30,434 nt of DNA from a virus, in IMG/VR virus record IMGVR_UViG_3300007540_000058, positions 1 through 30,434 of that record; one strand, given 5' to 3'. This document shows, one piece after another, positions 1 to 8,322 of the stretch. Numbering within the stretch: the first letter of the stretch is position 1; each line of letters starts with the position of its first letter. A program made the translations under genes and the position numbers. The notes under the pieces were generated by a model. It had not been told where the DNA came from, searched no databases, and worked only from the letters and a program-made list of their open reading frames with translations.

Positions 1-3000
1 TAAAAGATATTTCTCCACCAACTCCCTGTGCCATATTAGTTGAATCTGCTGCAAGATATGCAGGTGTAGCAAAGTTTGCTGTACTATCTATAAAAGATTG
101 TATTCTTGAATTTCCATAACCAGATGACCTACCTACTTTTACATTTCCAGAATTGTCTATACGCATTCTTTCTGTAGGAGCAGTATCAGTTGTAACACCT
201 CTTGTTGCAAACACTAAATCTCCTTGAGTACTTCCACCTCCACTTGTTGTAGTATATCCTATGTAAGCAGGAATATTAGTTCCTCCATTATATCCAAAAC
301 CAATTAAGTTATTTTGACCATTATTGCCTTCATAACCTATTTGCAAAATCATATCAGCTTTAGCAACTCCTGTTATACCAGTTCTTTTTATTGTAGTTAA
401 TCCAGAACTGTCTATACGCATTCTTTCTGTTACTGTTGCAACTGCACCTGCTGTTCCTGATGGAGCAGTTCCAAAAGTTATAATTCCATCTTCAATAGCA
501 ACCTTACCTGCTAAACCATCCATTACATATCTAAAAGCAGTATTAGAATCAAGATATAAATTAGCCATCATAGCTGCTCTGTCATCATTTGTATTTCCCA
601 TTAAGGTCATACCTTTACCAAGTTGTAAAACATCTACACCAGAATAAGAAGCATTTGGTGTAATTCCTATTCCTACATTTCCTGCAAAAGTTGAGTTTCC
701 TGAACTGTCTATAGTTAATCTTGGAGTATTAGCAGTTTTAATAGCAAATGAATGTGAGGTACTTGTACCAATAGACATTCTTATTGGACTTGAATCGTGA
801 TAATCCCAATCACTTTTTACTGCTCCACCTGACCTTTGTGCTTCAAATATTTTAACAGAACCACCTCCACTATAAGTTCCTGTACCTATGATAGTACCAG
901 AAGTATCAATAACCAATGAATCGCTTGAAGTTCCATAATTATAAAATCTAAAATTGTCATCTCCTGTATTTCTTAAACCTACTATCCATTTGTCAGCACT
1001 TGCAGTTTGATATTTTGTTATTGCATTATCACTTGTCGCTGCTCTATCTATTTTAATAGTATCTTGAGTTCCTGATGTTGTAATATTTAAACCATTAGTA
1101 GTGCCTCCTGTTATATTAACACTTCCTGTAAAAGTTGCTGAAGTTCCGTTTATTAATAATTCTTGAGTATTGCCCACTCTAAACTCTAAAGCAGTTGAGT
1201 TGTGTCCTGTGTCTATAATACCACTTGAATTTCCACCGCTATATGAAAACAAAAGCCCATTAGTTCCATTTCCAAATAATGCTTCACCACTTACTTGTAA
1301 TGCTTTTGTAGCAGCAACACCTATTCCAACATCCCCTGCAACTAAAGTATTTCCACTTGTAGCATTTACTGTAAACTTGTTTGTATTTACCGCAAAGTCT
1401 CCTGCAACCGAAGCTCCTAGCGTTGTATTTAAAGAACCTGTAACGGTTAAAGCCGTTCCACTTTGAGCGACTATAGAATCTCCTATTGTTGTAGCCGTAG
1501 CAAAAACAGGTAAATTTCCTATAGTACCTTGACCGTCTACTTGACTATGATCTAGTTTAGACCAACGGTTGTCTGCGTCTGCTATAACCCAGTCTCCAAT
1601 AGACCAAGAGTTATTTCCATTTAAGTTAGTAGTACCTGCGTAATTTACTACGTAATAATTTCCTTGCTGAATAAAAGGACTAGCGTCAATAGTATAAGCT
1701 TCTCCACTAAGCATTATATCAGCATTTAAACTTAACTGAGTATTACTGTCAATTACAGTAACAAGAGCCGTTGTTCCGTCTACCTGATTTATAACTTTAT
1801 CTCCTACAGTTATAGTAGTGTTAAAATTTTGTCCTGACTGAATAAGTTTATTTGTAGCTTGTCCTGTTGTCGTTCCTGAGTCTACTTCTCCTCCTCCACT
1901 TGTTAAAGTAGGAGTGTTAGTATCTGCGTCCCAACTGCCTTTAAATATTAATCCATTTGAAATAGAGCTAACTTGAGATTGTAGTTTTCCAAAGGCTTCT
2001 AAGATAGAATCTCCTGCCTGGATATTTCCTGCTGCAGGAGTTGGAAGTCCTGTTAGTACTTTTCCTGTAACTGCAGAGTTTAATAAAGTAACCGCACCAG
2101 ATACGTTCTGAGTACCGTCAACACTACTTATAGTTCCTGTAGCTTCGCTAGTTAAAGATAAATTTCTTGCAGTAGCCCATTTAGTAGCCGTGTCTGCATT
2201 TCCTGTTAGGTTTCCAGTTACGTTTCCTTGTAGGTTTCTATGTACTGTACTAGGTAAGCTAAAAGTTGCAGATTGACCACTCACTGCAGTTGTTACTTGG
2301 TTTGTAGTTCCTGATAAAGTAAACGTCTGAGTGTTGAGGTTTACATCGCCTGTACCTGAATCTCCTGCTATATCTAAATCACTCGCCGCATCTAGTACAT
2401 CAACATACGCAGTAGTAGCAACTTTAGTACTATTGTCTCCTGCTGATTGTGTTGTAGCTACAGAATTATTTGGTAAAGTAACACCTGAAGAAAGTAAAGA
2501 TATAACTAAGCCTTGATTTGAGGCTGCAGTAGTAATTTGATTAGCAGCTCCTGTTATAGCAAAAGTTTGAGTGTTTAAGTTTACGTCTCCAGTTCCACTA
2601 GTACCGCTAAAGTCTAGATCACTAGCTGCATCTAGAGTGTCTACGTAAGCCGTTGTAGCTACCTTAGTAGAGTTATTTCCTGCCGCTTGTGTTACGGCAG
2701 TAGTAGCAGTATTAATAGTTCCGTTAAGGTCTCCTGAGAACGTTGCTCCAGTATAAGTTCCACTAATTGTAATACTATTTGGTAAGCCTATTTGTAGTTG
2801 TTGACCACTTGCTACCGTGTCAATTTCGTTAGTTGTTCCAACAATAGAAAAAACTTGAGAATCTAAGTCTATAGCACTTTGAGTCGTACCGTCTGAAAAG
2901 TCTAAGTCTTGACTTGTTACGTGAGTATCTACATAATCTTTAACTGCTGCCGAAGTAGGAAGGGAAGTGTCATTATCATTTGAAGATATGCCGTCTGCCT

Positions 3001-3226
3001 GATTAACAAGTTTATTGATAGTCACAGAAGTAGAAGTGCCTTTAAAATTAGCAAACTCTAGCGTCCCTGTTGACTTCAGGTCTCCGCCTGTGTTTAAATA
3101 TACACCTGAATTATTCCCTAACCCATCCGACAACTGTTGTAGAGTTGCAGTTAAAATATCATTATCTGAGATTTTAATTAAACTCTTATACGTTAAACTT
3201 ATTTTATTTCCTGTTAGTGTACTCAT
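1..3226 (-). CDS. Tail fibre protein, N-terminal part (3' end beyond left edge)
   Basis: An open frame starts at ATG 3226 (MSTLTGNKISLTYKSLIKIS) and has no stop before the window edge, giving about 1075 residues. The composition is Gly/Ser/Thr/Asn-rich and beta-prone, as in trimeric fibres. Three degenerate repeats carry the pattern 'TKVATTAYVD-x-LDAASDLD' (a weaker first copy near 2898-2938, then 2611-2651 and 2370-2411). Further on, 'ERMRIDSSG' and 'VGIG' motifs recur, which are common in marine phage fibres. It follows the portal and head-tail connector genes and would be a distal receptor-binding or side fibre. The product probably continues into the S74-ending fragment at the right edge, but the junction is absent. 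The distal half uses more TTA and AAT codons than the N-terminus or the core genes, by eye. Confidence 0.85.
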   Translation of the reverse strand, partial: MSTLTGNKISLTYKSLIKISDNDILTATLQQLSDGLGNNSGVYLNTGGDLKSTGTLEFANFKGTSTSVTINKLVNQADGISSNDNDTSLPTSAAVKDYVDTHVTSQDLDFSDGTTQSAIDLDSQVFSIVGTTNEIDTVASGQQLQIGLPNSITISGTYTGATFSGDLNGTINTATTAVTQAAGNNSTKVATTAYVDTLDAASDLDFSGTSGTGDVNLNTQTFAITGAANQITTAASNQGLVISLLSSGVTLPNNSVATTQSAGDNSTKVATTAYVDVLDAASDLDIAGDSGTGDVNLNTQTFTLSGTTNQVTTAVSGQSATFSLPSTVHRNLQGNVTGNLTGNADTATKWATARNLSLTSEATGTISSVDGTQNVSGAVTLLNSAVTGKVLTGLPTPAAGNIQAGDSILEAFGKLQSQVSSISNGLIFKGSWDADTNTPTLTSGGGEVDSGTTTGQATNKLIQSGQNFNTTITVGDKVINQVDGTTALVTVIDSNTQLSLNADIMLSGEAYTIDASPFIQQGNYYVVNYAGTTNLNGNNSWSIGDWVIADADNRWSKLDHSQVDGQGTIGNLPVFATATTIGDSIVAQSGTALTVTGSLNTTLGASVAGDFAVNTNKFTVNATSGNTLVAGDVGIGVAATKALQVSGEALFGNGTNGLLFSYSGGNSSGIIDTGHNSTALEFRVGNTQELLINGTSATFTGSVNITGGTTNGLNITTSGTQDTIKIDRAATSDNAITKYQTASADKWIVGLRNTGDDNFRFYNYGTSSDSLVIDTSGTIIGTGTYSGGGSVKIFEAQRSGGAVKSDWDYHDSSPIRMSIGTSTSHSFAIKTANTPRLTIDSSGNSTFAGNVGIGITPNASYSGVDVLQLGKGMTLMGNTNDDRAAMMANLYLDSNTAFRYVMDGLAGKVAIEDGIITFGTAPSGTAGAVATVTERMRIDSSGLTTIKRTGITGVAKADMILQIGYEGNNGQNNLIGFGYNGGTNIPAYIGYTTTSGGGSTQGDLVFATRGVTTDTAPTERMRIDNSGNVKVGRSSGYGNSRIQSFIDSTANFATPAYLAADSTNMAQGVGGEISF
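2370..2940 (-). repeat. Degenerate internal repeats in the tail fibre
   Basis: Three consecutive fibre segments share the order 'x-AYVD-x(3)-x-SDLDF/I', 'D-VNLNTQTF-x-I/L-x-G-x-x-NQ-I/V-x-T', then a hydrophobic strand. Copies two and three, about 240 bp apart, are nearly identical in several stretches (for example STKVATTAYVD). The first copy is more diverged and about 287 bp upstream. This resembles a repeated fibre-shaft module made by duplication. Confidence 0.7.
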
Positions 3227-3296
3227 TTTTTATTTTTTTTAGATAAACTAATAACTTTTTAAAGTTTGTTTGTTTTATATTATATTCTTTTTTCAT
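3204..3296 (-). CDS. Possible 30-aa lysine-rich peptide
   Basis: An ATG at 3296 overlaps the stop of the upstream connector gene (ATGA) and opens a 30-codon frame, MKKEYNIKQTNFKKLLVYLK plus a short basic tail, ending at 3204 inside the start of the fibre gene. Translational coupling at both ends argues for a real gene. Its length and simple Lys/Asn composition argue for chance. I recognise no family. Confidence 0.3.
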   Translation of the reverse strand: MKKEYNIKQTNFKKLLVYLKKIKNEYTNRK

Positions 3297-3808
3297 AATA
3301 CCCATCCTACCCAGTTAGCTTCTGTGTCTGGGTACATATCGTCATTACTATTAGAATAGTACTCAGGAAATTTAGTTGAAGCGTTATAATTCATATAGTC
3401 TATAAATCGTCTAGTATAGAAATCTGCATAATCTCTATATTTTTGTACTAGAAAATCTATTTCATCTTTTGTAGGTAAGTCTGCATTTTCAGAACGATGT
3501 CTGTATGTACCGCCTTGTTTAACTGCAAAGTTTGAAAACGGTAAGTAATCCACCATAGCAAACATTATTAACATAGGTTGTACATAATCGTTAACCAAAG
3601 TATAATAATTAGGATTCGCTTGTTGTGTAAGAGTTCCTGCAGTAATTAGAGCAGAAATTTTATTATAAAGATCAGTACCTAAATAATTTTGAATGTGCAT
3701 CTGTTGTGCAATTTTTATAAAGGGCAAAAGCTTGTCCGTGTCTACTGACCCATCTATTATAGTATTTCTTACTAAGTCCGTTCTCGATATAAATAATGCC
3801 GTTGCCAT
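3293..3808 (-). CDS. Head-tail connector-like protein
   Basis: A 171-residue protein that is predominantly helical, with a central 'YVQPMLIMFAMVDYLPFSNF' stretch followed by 'KYRDYADFYTRRFIDYMNYN'. This pattern is familiar from Bacteroidetes phage proteins encoded immediately after the portal, usually taken as the neck/adaptor (gp6-type connector) that docks under the portal ring. It begins 6 bp after the portal stop, supporting joint assembly. The C-terminus (SNSNDDMYPDTEANW) is Asp/Asn-rich. Family recognition is from memory, and the adaptor role is inferred mostly from position and helical character. Confidence 0.6.
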   Translation of the reverse strand: MATALFISRTDLVRNTIIDGSVDTDKLLPFIKIAQQMHIQNYLGTDLYNKISALITAGTLTQQANPNYYTLVNDYVQPMLIMFAMVDYLPFSNFAVKQGGTYRHRSENADLPTKDEIDFLVQKYRDYADFYTRRFIDYMNYNASTKFPEYYSNSNDDMYPDTEANWVGWVL

Positions 3809-3814
3809 ATCTTT

Positions 3815-5773
3815 TTATTTTCTATAATTAGGGTCTAAACTCCACCAGTCATTTTTAGGTTGAGCTACTTGAGCAACTTCAGGAACGTTAGTTTCTATTT
3901 GAGCTTCTTTTTTTAGACTAGGGTCTAGAGCTGCAATTTTACGTCTCGCTTCCGCTACTGTTATTCTTTCATTGTTTTTTCTTAAATAAGTTCTTCGCTC
4001 CCAATAATGTTGACAGTTAACTCCTCCCTTATAAAGCCATAAATTATAAGTACTTTGACCTTTAGGTGCTAACTCTGAATTATCAGAACTTTCTTTATTT
4101 AAGTCCTCCATTCTGTAAACTTTTTTAGCAGCCCACATTTTACGACAAAATTCTCTTTCAGGATTATTACTTCCGTAGTATCTATAACGAACTTTTATTA
4201 TACTAGTATCTTGAGAGCTTTTTTTATTAGGAGTACTAGTAGGCACTGAAGCTAAGTCTGTAGCAAATTTTAGAGAGTGATTTAATAACTCATCAAACTC
4301 ATTTGCAGGTCTACTATCTATAAGTTCGTAGCCCTCCATTTCTTCATCTTCTCCTTTTTCTTTTAATTCTTTTAAAATAGCTTTAGTTAATTCTTTATTA
4401 ACATTTAAAGGAACACAGTTAGGAACTTCTTTACCATCTTTTATTTTAGTTCCTATTTGTTCGTAGCCTTTCCAACAAGGTTTTTTTAAGTCTGTATGAG
4501 TTTGACAAGGCATATAATAAATCTTACCGTCCTCTTCGTGTTCGTGATAGCCCATACATCCTATCTCATTGGCTTTACTTTCAGCTTCTTCTATAGTTTC
4601 GTATGCTATTTTTCCGTCTATTACTTTAGACAAAGAAAACTTCTGACCTGTCTCTTCTTCTATCTGTTCTTTATTAGTAGCGTTAGTAAGATCGTTAAAT
4701 TCTAACGGCTGAAGCGTTTTAAAGTATAAATTAAGGACTATCTTGTTGTACGCTAGTATATCGTCAAAAGCGTTTAGTAAAAGCTGCTGAAACGGTCTTA
4801 TAACCGTGTTATCCATTAAAGTACTGGCAGTAACAATTTCTTCAGCATTATTTCCAAAACCTGTCATATCTTTAATACCAAATAAAATAGGACTAGTAAC
4901 TCTGTGAGCTACCATTATTTTTTTCATTGACTCAGTAGATAAAAATTCATACTGCTGCGGAGCGTCACTTAATTGCACCGCTTCCATAGTTGCTGCAGAA
5001 TCTGCAGAATCATTAAAAGCTAATATAAATCTTCCTGCATTAGAAGTGCCCTGGTATTTTGCAGCTATCTTTTGTTCTATAATATTTCTCTCTTCTTCAG
5101 TTGGAGTACCATTATTAAAATTCAGGAGCATTGACGGTGCTAGACCGTTCATAATGTTGTTTAAGTGATAGTTAGCTATTTCTTCTTCTAGCTCTGCATA
5201 TTGAATTCCTCCTTGATAATCTACAGGACTGTAATATTTAAATCCTGCTCTATAAGGTTTTATGTATAGTATTTCTATTTCGTTTCTTGACGTTCCAAAC
5301 ACTGGTAGTCTTTCTAGTTCGTCTCCTTGTTGGAACTCTTCCCAGTCATAATAATAATAATAAGCAGGAATCTCTCCTTCTTCATTACATTTTTCAGCTC
5401 TAAGAGTCTCGATAGGTACGTGTTCAACTTGAGCTATTCTACTTCTGTCTTCACTATATATAACTTGCATAGCACACTGACCCATTAGCTTTAGATCACT
5501 AGCTAATTTCATTTGCATATCCTCAGAAATCATAGCCTTCATATTAGCATACTCTTCAGGTTTCCTATTAGAGTCTGTAGCGTCTAGATAACGCCCTACT
5601 ATCATTTGAGAAATTCCGTTTATTAAAGCGTTGTTAGTTGCTGAACCGTTGTAACGATCTATAAGAAATTGAAAATAGTTATTATCAGCTCCGTAGGCTA
5701 TCCAGTCCTGATTTGATACCTCTTGAACTTCAGGCGTTGTATAAGTACTTAATTGTAAAAAATTTACTTTCAT
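3815..5773 (-). CDS. Portal protein with long C-terminal extension
   Basis: A 652-residue portal protein. Residues 1-365 look like the portal core: an N-terminal 'DWIAYGADNNYFQFLIDRY', a central 'HLNNIMNGLAPSMLLNFNNG', and 'HRVTSPILFGIKDMTGFGNNAEEI' near 290-313, matching the helical stem and crown of PBSX/Bacteroidetes-type portals. Residues about 366-652 are extra. They contain a Cys-containing segment (C406, C423, C433, C453, with 'PCWKGYEQIGTKIKDGKEVP'), an acidic linker, and a terminal domain with C543 and 'YKGGVNCQHYWERRTY' at 581-596. The portal forms the dodecameric DNA gate of the capsid and docks the terminase. The tail may be a fused minor head or protease-related domain, but I cannot assign it. 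Two terminators lie between the capsid gene and this gene, consistent with lower expression. Confidence 0.85.
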   Translation of the reverse strand: MKVNFLQLSTYTTPEVQEVSNQDWIAYGADNNYFQFLIDRYNGSATNNALINGISQMIVGRYLDATDSNRKPEEYANMKAMISEDMQMKLASDLKLMGQCAMQVIYSEDRSRIAQVEHVPIETLRAEKCNEEGEIPAYYYYYDWEEFQQGDELERLPVFGTSRNEIEILYIKPYRAGFKYYSPVDYQGGIQYAELEEEIANYHLNNIMNGLAPSMLLNFNNGTPTEEERNIIEQKIAAKYQGTSNAGRFILAFNDSADSAATMEAVQLSDAPQQYEFLSTESMKKIMVAHRVTSPILFGIKDMTGFGNNAEEIVTASTLMDNTVIRPFQQLLLNAFDDILAYNKIVLNLYFKTLQPLEFNDLTNATNKEQIEEETGQKFSLSKVIDGKIAYETIEEAESKANEIGCMGYHEHEEDGKIYYMPCQTHTDLKKPCWKGYEQIGTKIKDGKEVPNCVPLNVNKELTKAILKELKEKGEDEEMEGYELIDSRPANEFDELLNHSLKFATDLASVPTSTPNKKSSQDTSIIKVRYRYYGSNNPEREFCRKMWAAKKVYRMEDLNKESSDNSELAPKGQSTYNLWLYKGGVNCQHYWERRTYLRKNNERITVAEARRKIAALDPSLKKEAQIETNVPEVAQVAQPKNDWWSLDPNYRK

Positions 5774-5774
5774 A

Positions 5775-6194
5775 TTAGTATATTATATAATCGTTATTTC
5801 CTGAAGAGTTTTCTATGTATTGTCCTGCATTCATATCGTAATAATTATTAGTTTCCTGATCTATAGTTTGGTCAGTACAGAATATTTTGTCTCTAAATAT
5901 AACAGTACCGCTAGTATTTGAAATTTTAATATCATAAAATCTACCTTCTATTAAATTCAAGTTCATTGTAATATACATTAAATCATTAGTTATTACAATA
6001 CCTGCTTCGTCTTCCCAGTCATAGTTTGCTAACTGCCATTGAAAAGTATTTGTATTCCAAAATTGACCAGTAGTTAGAACGCATATTACTTCATTTGTAC
6101 TTTCGTCTCTAATACAAATTTCAGCATCAGTTACATACTCTCTAGGAATTACGTTAAACGTTTGACTAGCAGTCGCAGTAGTTAAAACTATCAT
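5775..6194 (-). CDS. Conserved phage structural protein, unknown function
   Basis: A 139-residue protein with an N-terminal beta-rich half (IVLTTATASQTFNVIPREYV) and a C-terminal pattern 'RFYDIKISN-x(5)-IFRDKIFCTDQ' followed by a Asn/Tyr/Asp-rich tail (NDYIIY). I remember similar proteins next to portals in flavobacterial phages but know no proven function. It lies between the tail tube and the portal, starts 62 bp after a terminator, and ends 1 bp before the portal start. It could be a neck or minor virion protein. Confidence 0.6.
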   Translation of the reverse strand: MIVLTTATASQTFNVIPREYVTDAEICIRDESTNEVICVLTTGQFWNTNTFQWQLANYDWEDEAGIVITNDLMYITMNLNLIEGRFYDIKISNTSGTVIFRDKIFCTDQTIDQETNNYYDMNAGQYIENSSGNNDYIIY

Positions 6195-6255
6195 TTACTT
6201 GTTTAATAGTATAACGTAATAATTCTACTTTTTGCATAATAAATATTTAGTATAA

Positions 6256-6279
6256 AGAAAAAGGGCTATAAAGCCCTTA
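6256..6279 (-). terminator. Rho-independent terminator after tail tube gene
   Basis: On the minus strand GGGCT-TTATA-AGCCC is followed by T-rich sequence (CCCTTTTTCTTT). It sits in the gap between the tail tube gene and the next gene. Some read-through must supply the portal unless a promoter lies in the remaining gap. Confidence 0.75.
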
Positions 6280-6305
6280 ATCCAAACTAAACACAGAAAA
6301 AAATC

Positions 6306-6836
6306 TTATGCAGGGTCTATTGCAGCTCCAATTTGTAAAGCATTAACTACTGCAGTAGCACAAAAGAATGCAGGTAGCACCTCTTGAGCCGTAAATGTCA
6401 TATTAAATCCTGAAAAATCTGCTAACGCAGTTCCTGTTCCTATAGTTCCTGCAGATACATCTGCTCCATTATAAGCACCAACTAAAAAAGTATTTCCGTT
6501 AAAGTCCTGCACAAAAACGTGAGGATTTCCTTTTGCTACGTCTTGCAACTCAGCTTGAGTTTCTTTGTCTAACTTTTGTAATTGTATAGTTACATTTTGG
6601 TCGTAATAGACCGTTCCGTTTTCAGCAGAAGCCGTTATCGTTTCTTCCATTCCAGAAGAACCAGGCTTTACTAAGTATTTATAGGCAGCAGGGGTAGTAC
6701 TAATAGTAGTAACTTCAGCTCCAGTAACCGCTAGGGTTCCTAAAGTTCCAAAGTCTGCTAAAATTATACTCTTAATTCCTCCAACTGATTTGATACAAGG
6801 TAAATTTCTACCTTTTTCTAATAGTGTACAACTCAT
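6306..6836 (-). CDS. Major tail tube protein
   Basis: A 176-residue protein. Several features resemble tail tube subunits of Bacteroidetes siphophages: 'NVTIQLQKLDKETQAELQDV' near 84-103, 'HVFVQDFNGNTFLVG' near 107-121, and a late 'GFNMTFTAQEVLPAFF' strand where tube proteins typically have 'G-x-TLTFTGxE'. Many copies would stack as hexameric rings to form the tail tube. The gene lies between two terminators, one after the capsid gene and one after itself, as expected for a highly expressed structural unit. No collagen- or Ig-like addition is visible. It could instead be another abundant head protein, but the strand pattern favours the tube. Confidence 0.65.
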   Translation of the reverse strand: MSCTLLEKGRNLPCIKSVGGIKSIILADFGTLGTLAVTGAEVTTISTTPAAYKYLVKPGSSGMEETITASAENGTVYYDQNVTIQLQKLDKETQAELQDVAKGNPHVFVQDFNGNTFLVGAYNGADVSAGTIGTGTALADFSGFNMTFTAQEVLPAFFCATAVVNALQIGAAIDPA

Positions 6837-6851
6837 ATTTATATATTTTAT

Positions 6852-6889
6852 AAAAAAAAGGGTAAGTAGGTTGAACCCTTCCTACCCTA
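6852..6889 (-). terminator. Strong terminator after the major capsid gene
   Basis: On the minus strand GGGTAGGAAGG pairs with CCTACTTACCC across a short GTTCAA loop (one A/A mismatch and one G-T pair), followed by eight T. It lies 22 bp past the capsid stop. It probably uncouples capsid mRNA level from tail tube and portal. Confidence 0.85.
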
Positions 6890-6911
6890 ATTTTTTGATT
6901 AATTTAATTTA

Positions 6912-7865
6912 TTAAGAATAAACTACGATGTCTGAAGGAATACCATAATTTACGGCACCACTGAATCTGCAAATAATTCTTGCGTTTTGTGAACCGTCAA
7001 GGTCTGCCATATCTAATAGCTTAACTTCATTCATATTGCCTACTAAAGAAGTACCAAAGTAAATATTAGACTTCTGAGCTGCAAACATAGTGTTATCATT
7101 CATTCCAGGCGATACAAATACTTTAACTCCGTCAAAAGATAAAGAACCGTTATTCCACCACATAGTTCCCATAGAATTAACACCGTTAGCTCCTAGTCCT
7201 GCTGCTCCGAATCCACCTAAAGCTCTTACATAAGCTCTAGCTACATTTTGAGAAACGTATAAGTAAAGGTCTTCCTTACCATATAAAGCTGAAGGAATTT
7301 CATCTACTACTTTCCCCATTTCAGCAATTACGTTAGCAGAAGTTACTGCTCCTGCTGCAATTTTTTGACCTCCAGGAATTGAAGCGTCTGCTGCGGCTAA
7401 AGTAACTAGTCCTGCGTATTCTCCTGCAACTCCTGCAGTTCCTCTCCAGATAGTTTGCTCTGTTTTTTGAGCGATCTCAGCAGCTACGTGAGCTAAGATA
7501 AAATCACTAAAATTTGGAGGAAGATTTTTAAATCCAGAGAACCCCATAGATTGAGCTTCCCAGTCAGATAAAAAGTCTGACTTACATACTTGTAAGTTAA
7601 CCTGTAAATTTGAAGGCTCTAGAATTCTCTCAGTAAGAGTGATAGTAGAGTTAGGACTAAAGTCGCAACTAGCGTCTGAAACTAAAGAACCAGTATCTAC
7701 CTTTTTTAATACTTCTTTATAGTTAATATTTGGTTTAACTGTAATACCACCGTCATTAATTGTACTAGCTGAAAGAAGACTAGCCGCAATATACTGATTT
7801 GCGAAATCTCCAGAATAGCTTGTAGTAATCGAAGTAGTTGTACCTAATTGTATATTTCTTTTCAT
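6912..7865 (-). CDS. Major capsid protein (HK97-like fold, Bacteroidetes-phage type)
   Basis: A 317-residue protein with the features of flavobacterial phage capsid proteins: an N-terminal arm, 'RILEPSNLQVNLQVCKSDFL' near 81-100, a spine-helix-like stretch 'DFILAHVAAEIAQKTEQTIW' near 121-140, and a C-terminal 'NIYFGTSLVGNMNEVKLLDM' A-domain strand. It forms the icosahedral shell. It lies just downstream of the scaffold and decoration genes and is followed by a strong terminator, which is typical for this gene. Its leader is very AT-rich (TAAATAAATAATAAAATG) with no Shine-Dalgarno, as in Bacteroidetes. The fold assignment is from the family rather than from visible catalytic residues. No long N-terminal delta domain is present, consistent with the separate scaffold gene. 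Confidence 0.85.
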   Translation of the reverse strand: MKRNIQLGTTTSITTSYSGDFANQYIAASLLSASTINDGGITVKPNINYKEVLKKVDTGSLVSDASCDFSPNSTITLTERILEPSNLQVNLQVCKSDFLSDWEAQSMGFSGFKNLPPNFSDFILAHVAAEIAQKTEQTIWRGTAGVAGEYAGLVTLAAADASIPGGQKIAAGAVTSANVIAEMGKVVDEIPSALYGKEDLYLYVSQNVARAYVRALGGFGAAGLGANGVNSMGTMWWNNGSLSFDGVKVFVSPGMNDNTMFAAQKSNIYFGTSLVGNMNEVKLLDMADLDGSQNARIICRFSGAVNYGIPSDIVVYS

Positions 7866-7891
7866 TTTATTATTTATTTATTTATTAATTA

Positions 7892-8311
7892 TTATGCTTC
7901 TGAAGCCCATATTCCTACTCCGCCTACAATAAACCACTTTGTTAAAGCTACGGCTCTGATTATTACATAGTCTCCACTGTTTGCAGTTGCTTTAGTGTTT
8001 ACCCAGTCTTTATTAACTACTCCACTTGCTACTGAATCTGCAGCAGCGTTAGCGATAGTTCCGTGAAAACCATCTGTTGAGTGAGGGCTTAAAGTGATTA
8101 TGTTGTTACCGTCTGCTCCTGTATTTCTAAATAAATATGTTAATCCTAAATTTTCAGAATGAATCTGAGGTAGAGAAATAACTAGTGCGTCAGTTGCAAC
8201 GTTTTGGTCTACTCCTGCGTCTCCTGCAGGAATTGATAATGATGCAGAAATAGTATTTTGTGATACTTGTACTCTTACGTCATCGTTACTTGTGTGTATA
8301 AATGTACTCAT
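7892..8311 (-). CDS. Putative capsid decoration (head stabilising) protein
   Basis: A 139-residue Ala/Ser/Thr/Val-rich, beta-prone protein with 'FRNTGADGNNIITLSPHSTD' in the middle and a C-terminal 'DYVIIRAVALTKWFIVGGVG' that reads like a closing beta-hairpin. Its position directly between scaffold and capsid genes is where lambda-type decoration proteins are encoded. I do not recognise a specific family. A minor head spike or fibre is an alternative. Confidence 0.5.
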   Translation of the reverse strand: MSTFIHTSNDDVRVQVSQNTISASLSIPAGDAGVDQNVATDALVISLPQIHSENLGLTYLFRNTGADGNNIITLSPHSTDGFHGTIANAAADSVASGVVNKDWVNTKATANSGDYVIIRAVALTKWFIVGGVGIWASEA

Positions 8312-8322
8312 TGTTTTTATTA

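Noticed and set aside
1170-1466. Plus-strand frame of 98 codons within the fibre
   Set aside because: It is antisense to a long minus-strand fibre frame, has repetitive Pro/Val/Ser composition from complementing Gly/Thr-rich codons, and has no plausible leader.
2331-3226. Diversity-generating retroelement in the fibre
   Set aside because: No reverse transcriptase or template/variable repeat pair is present; the repeats are old degenerate protein-domain duplications.
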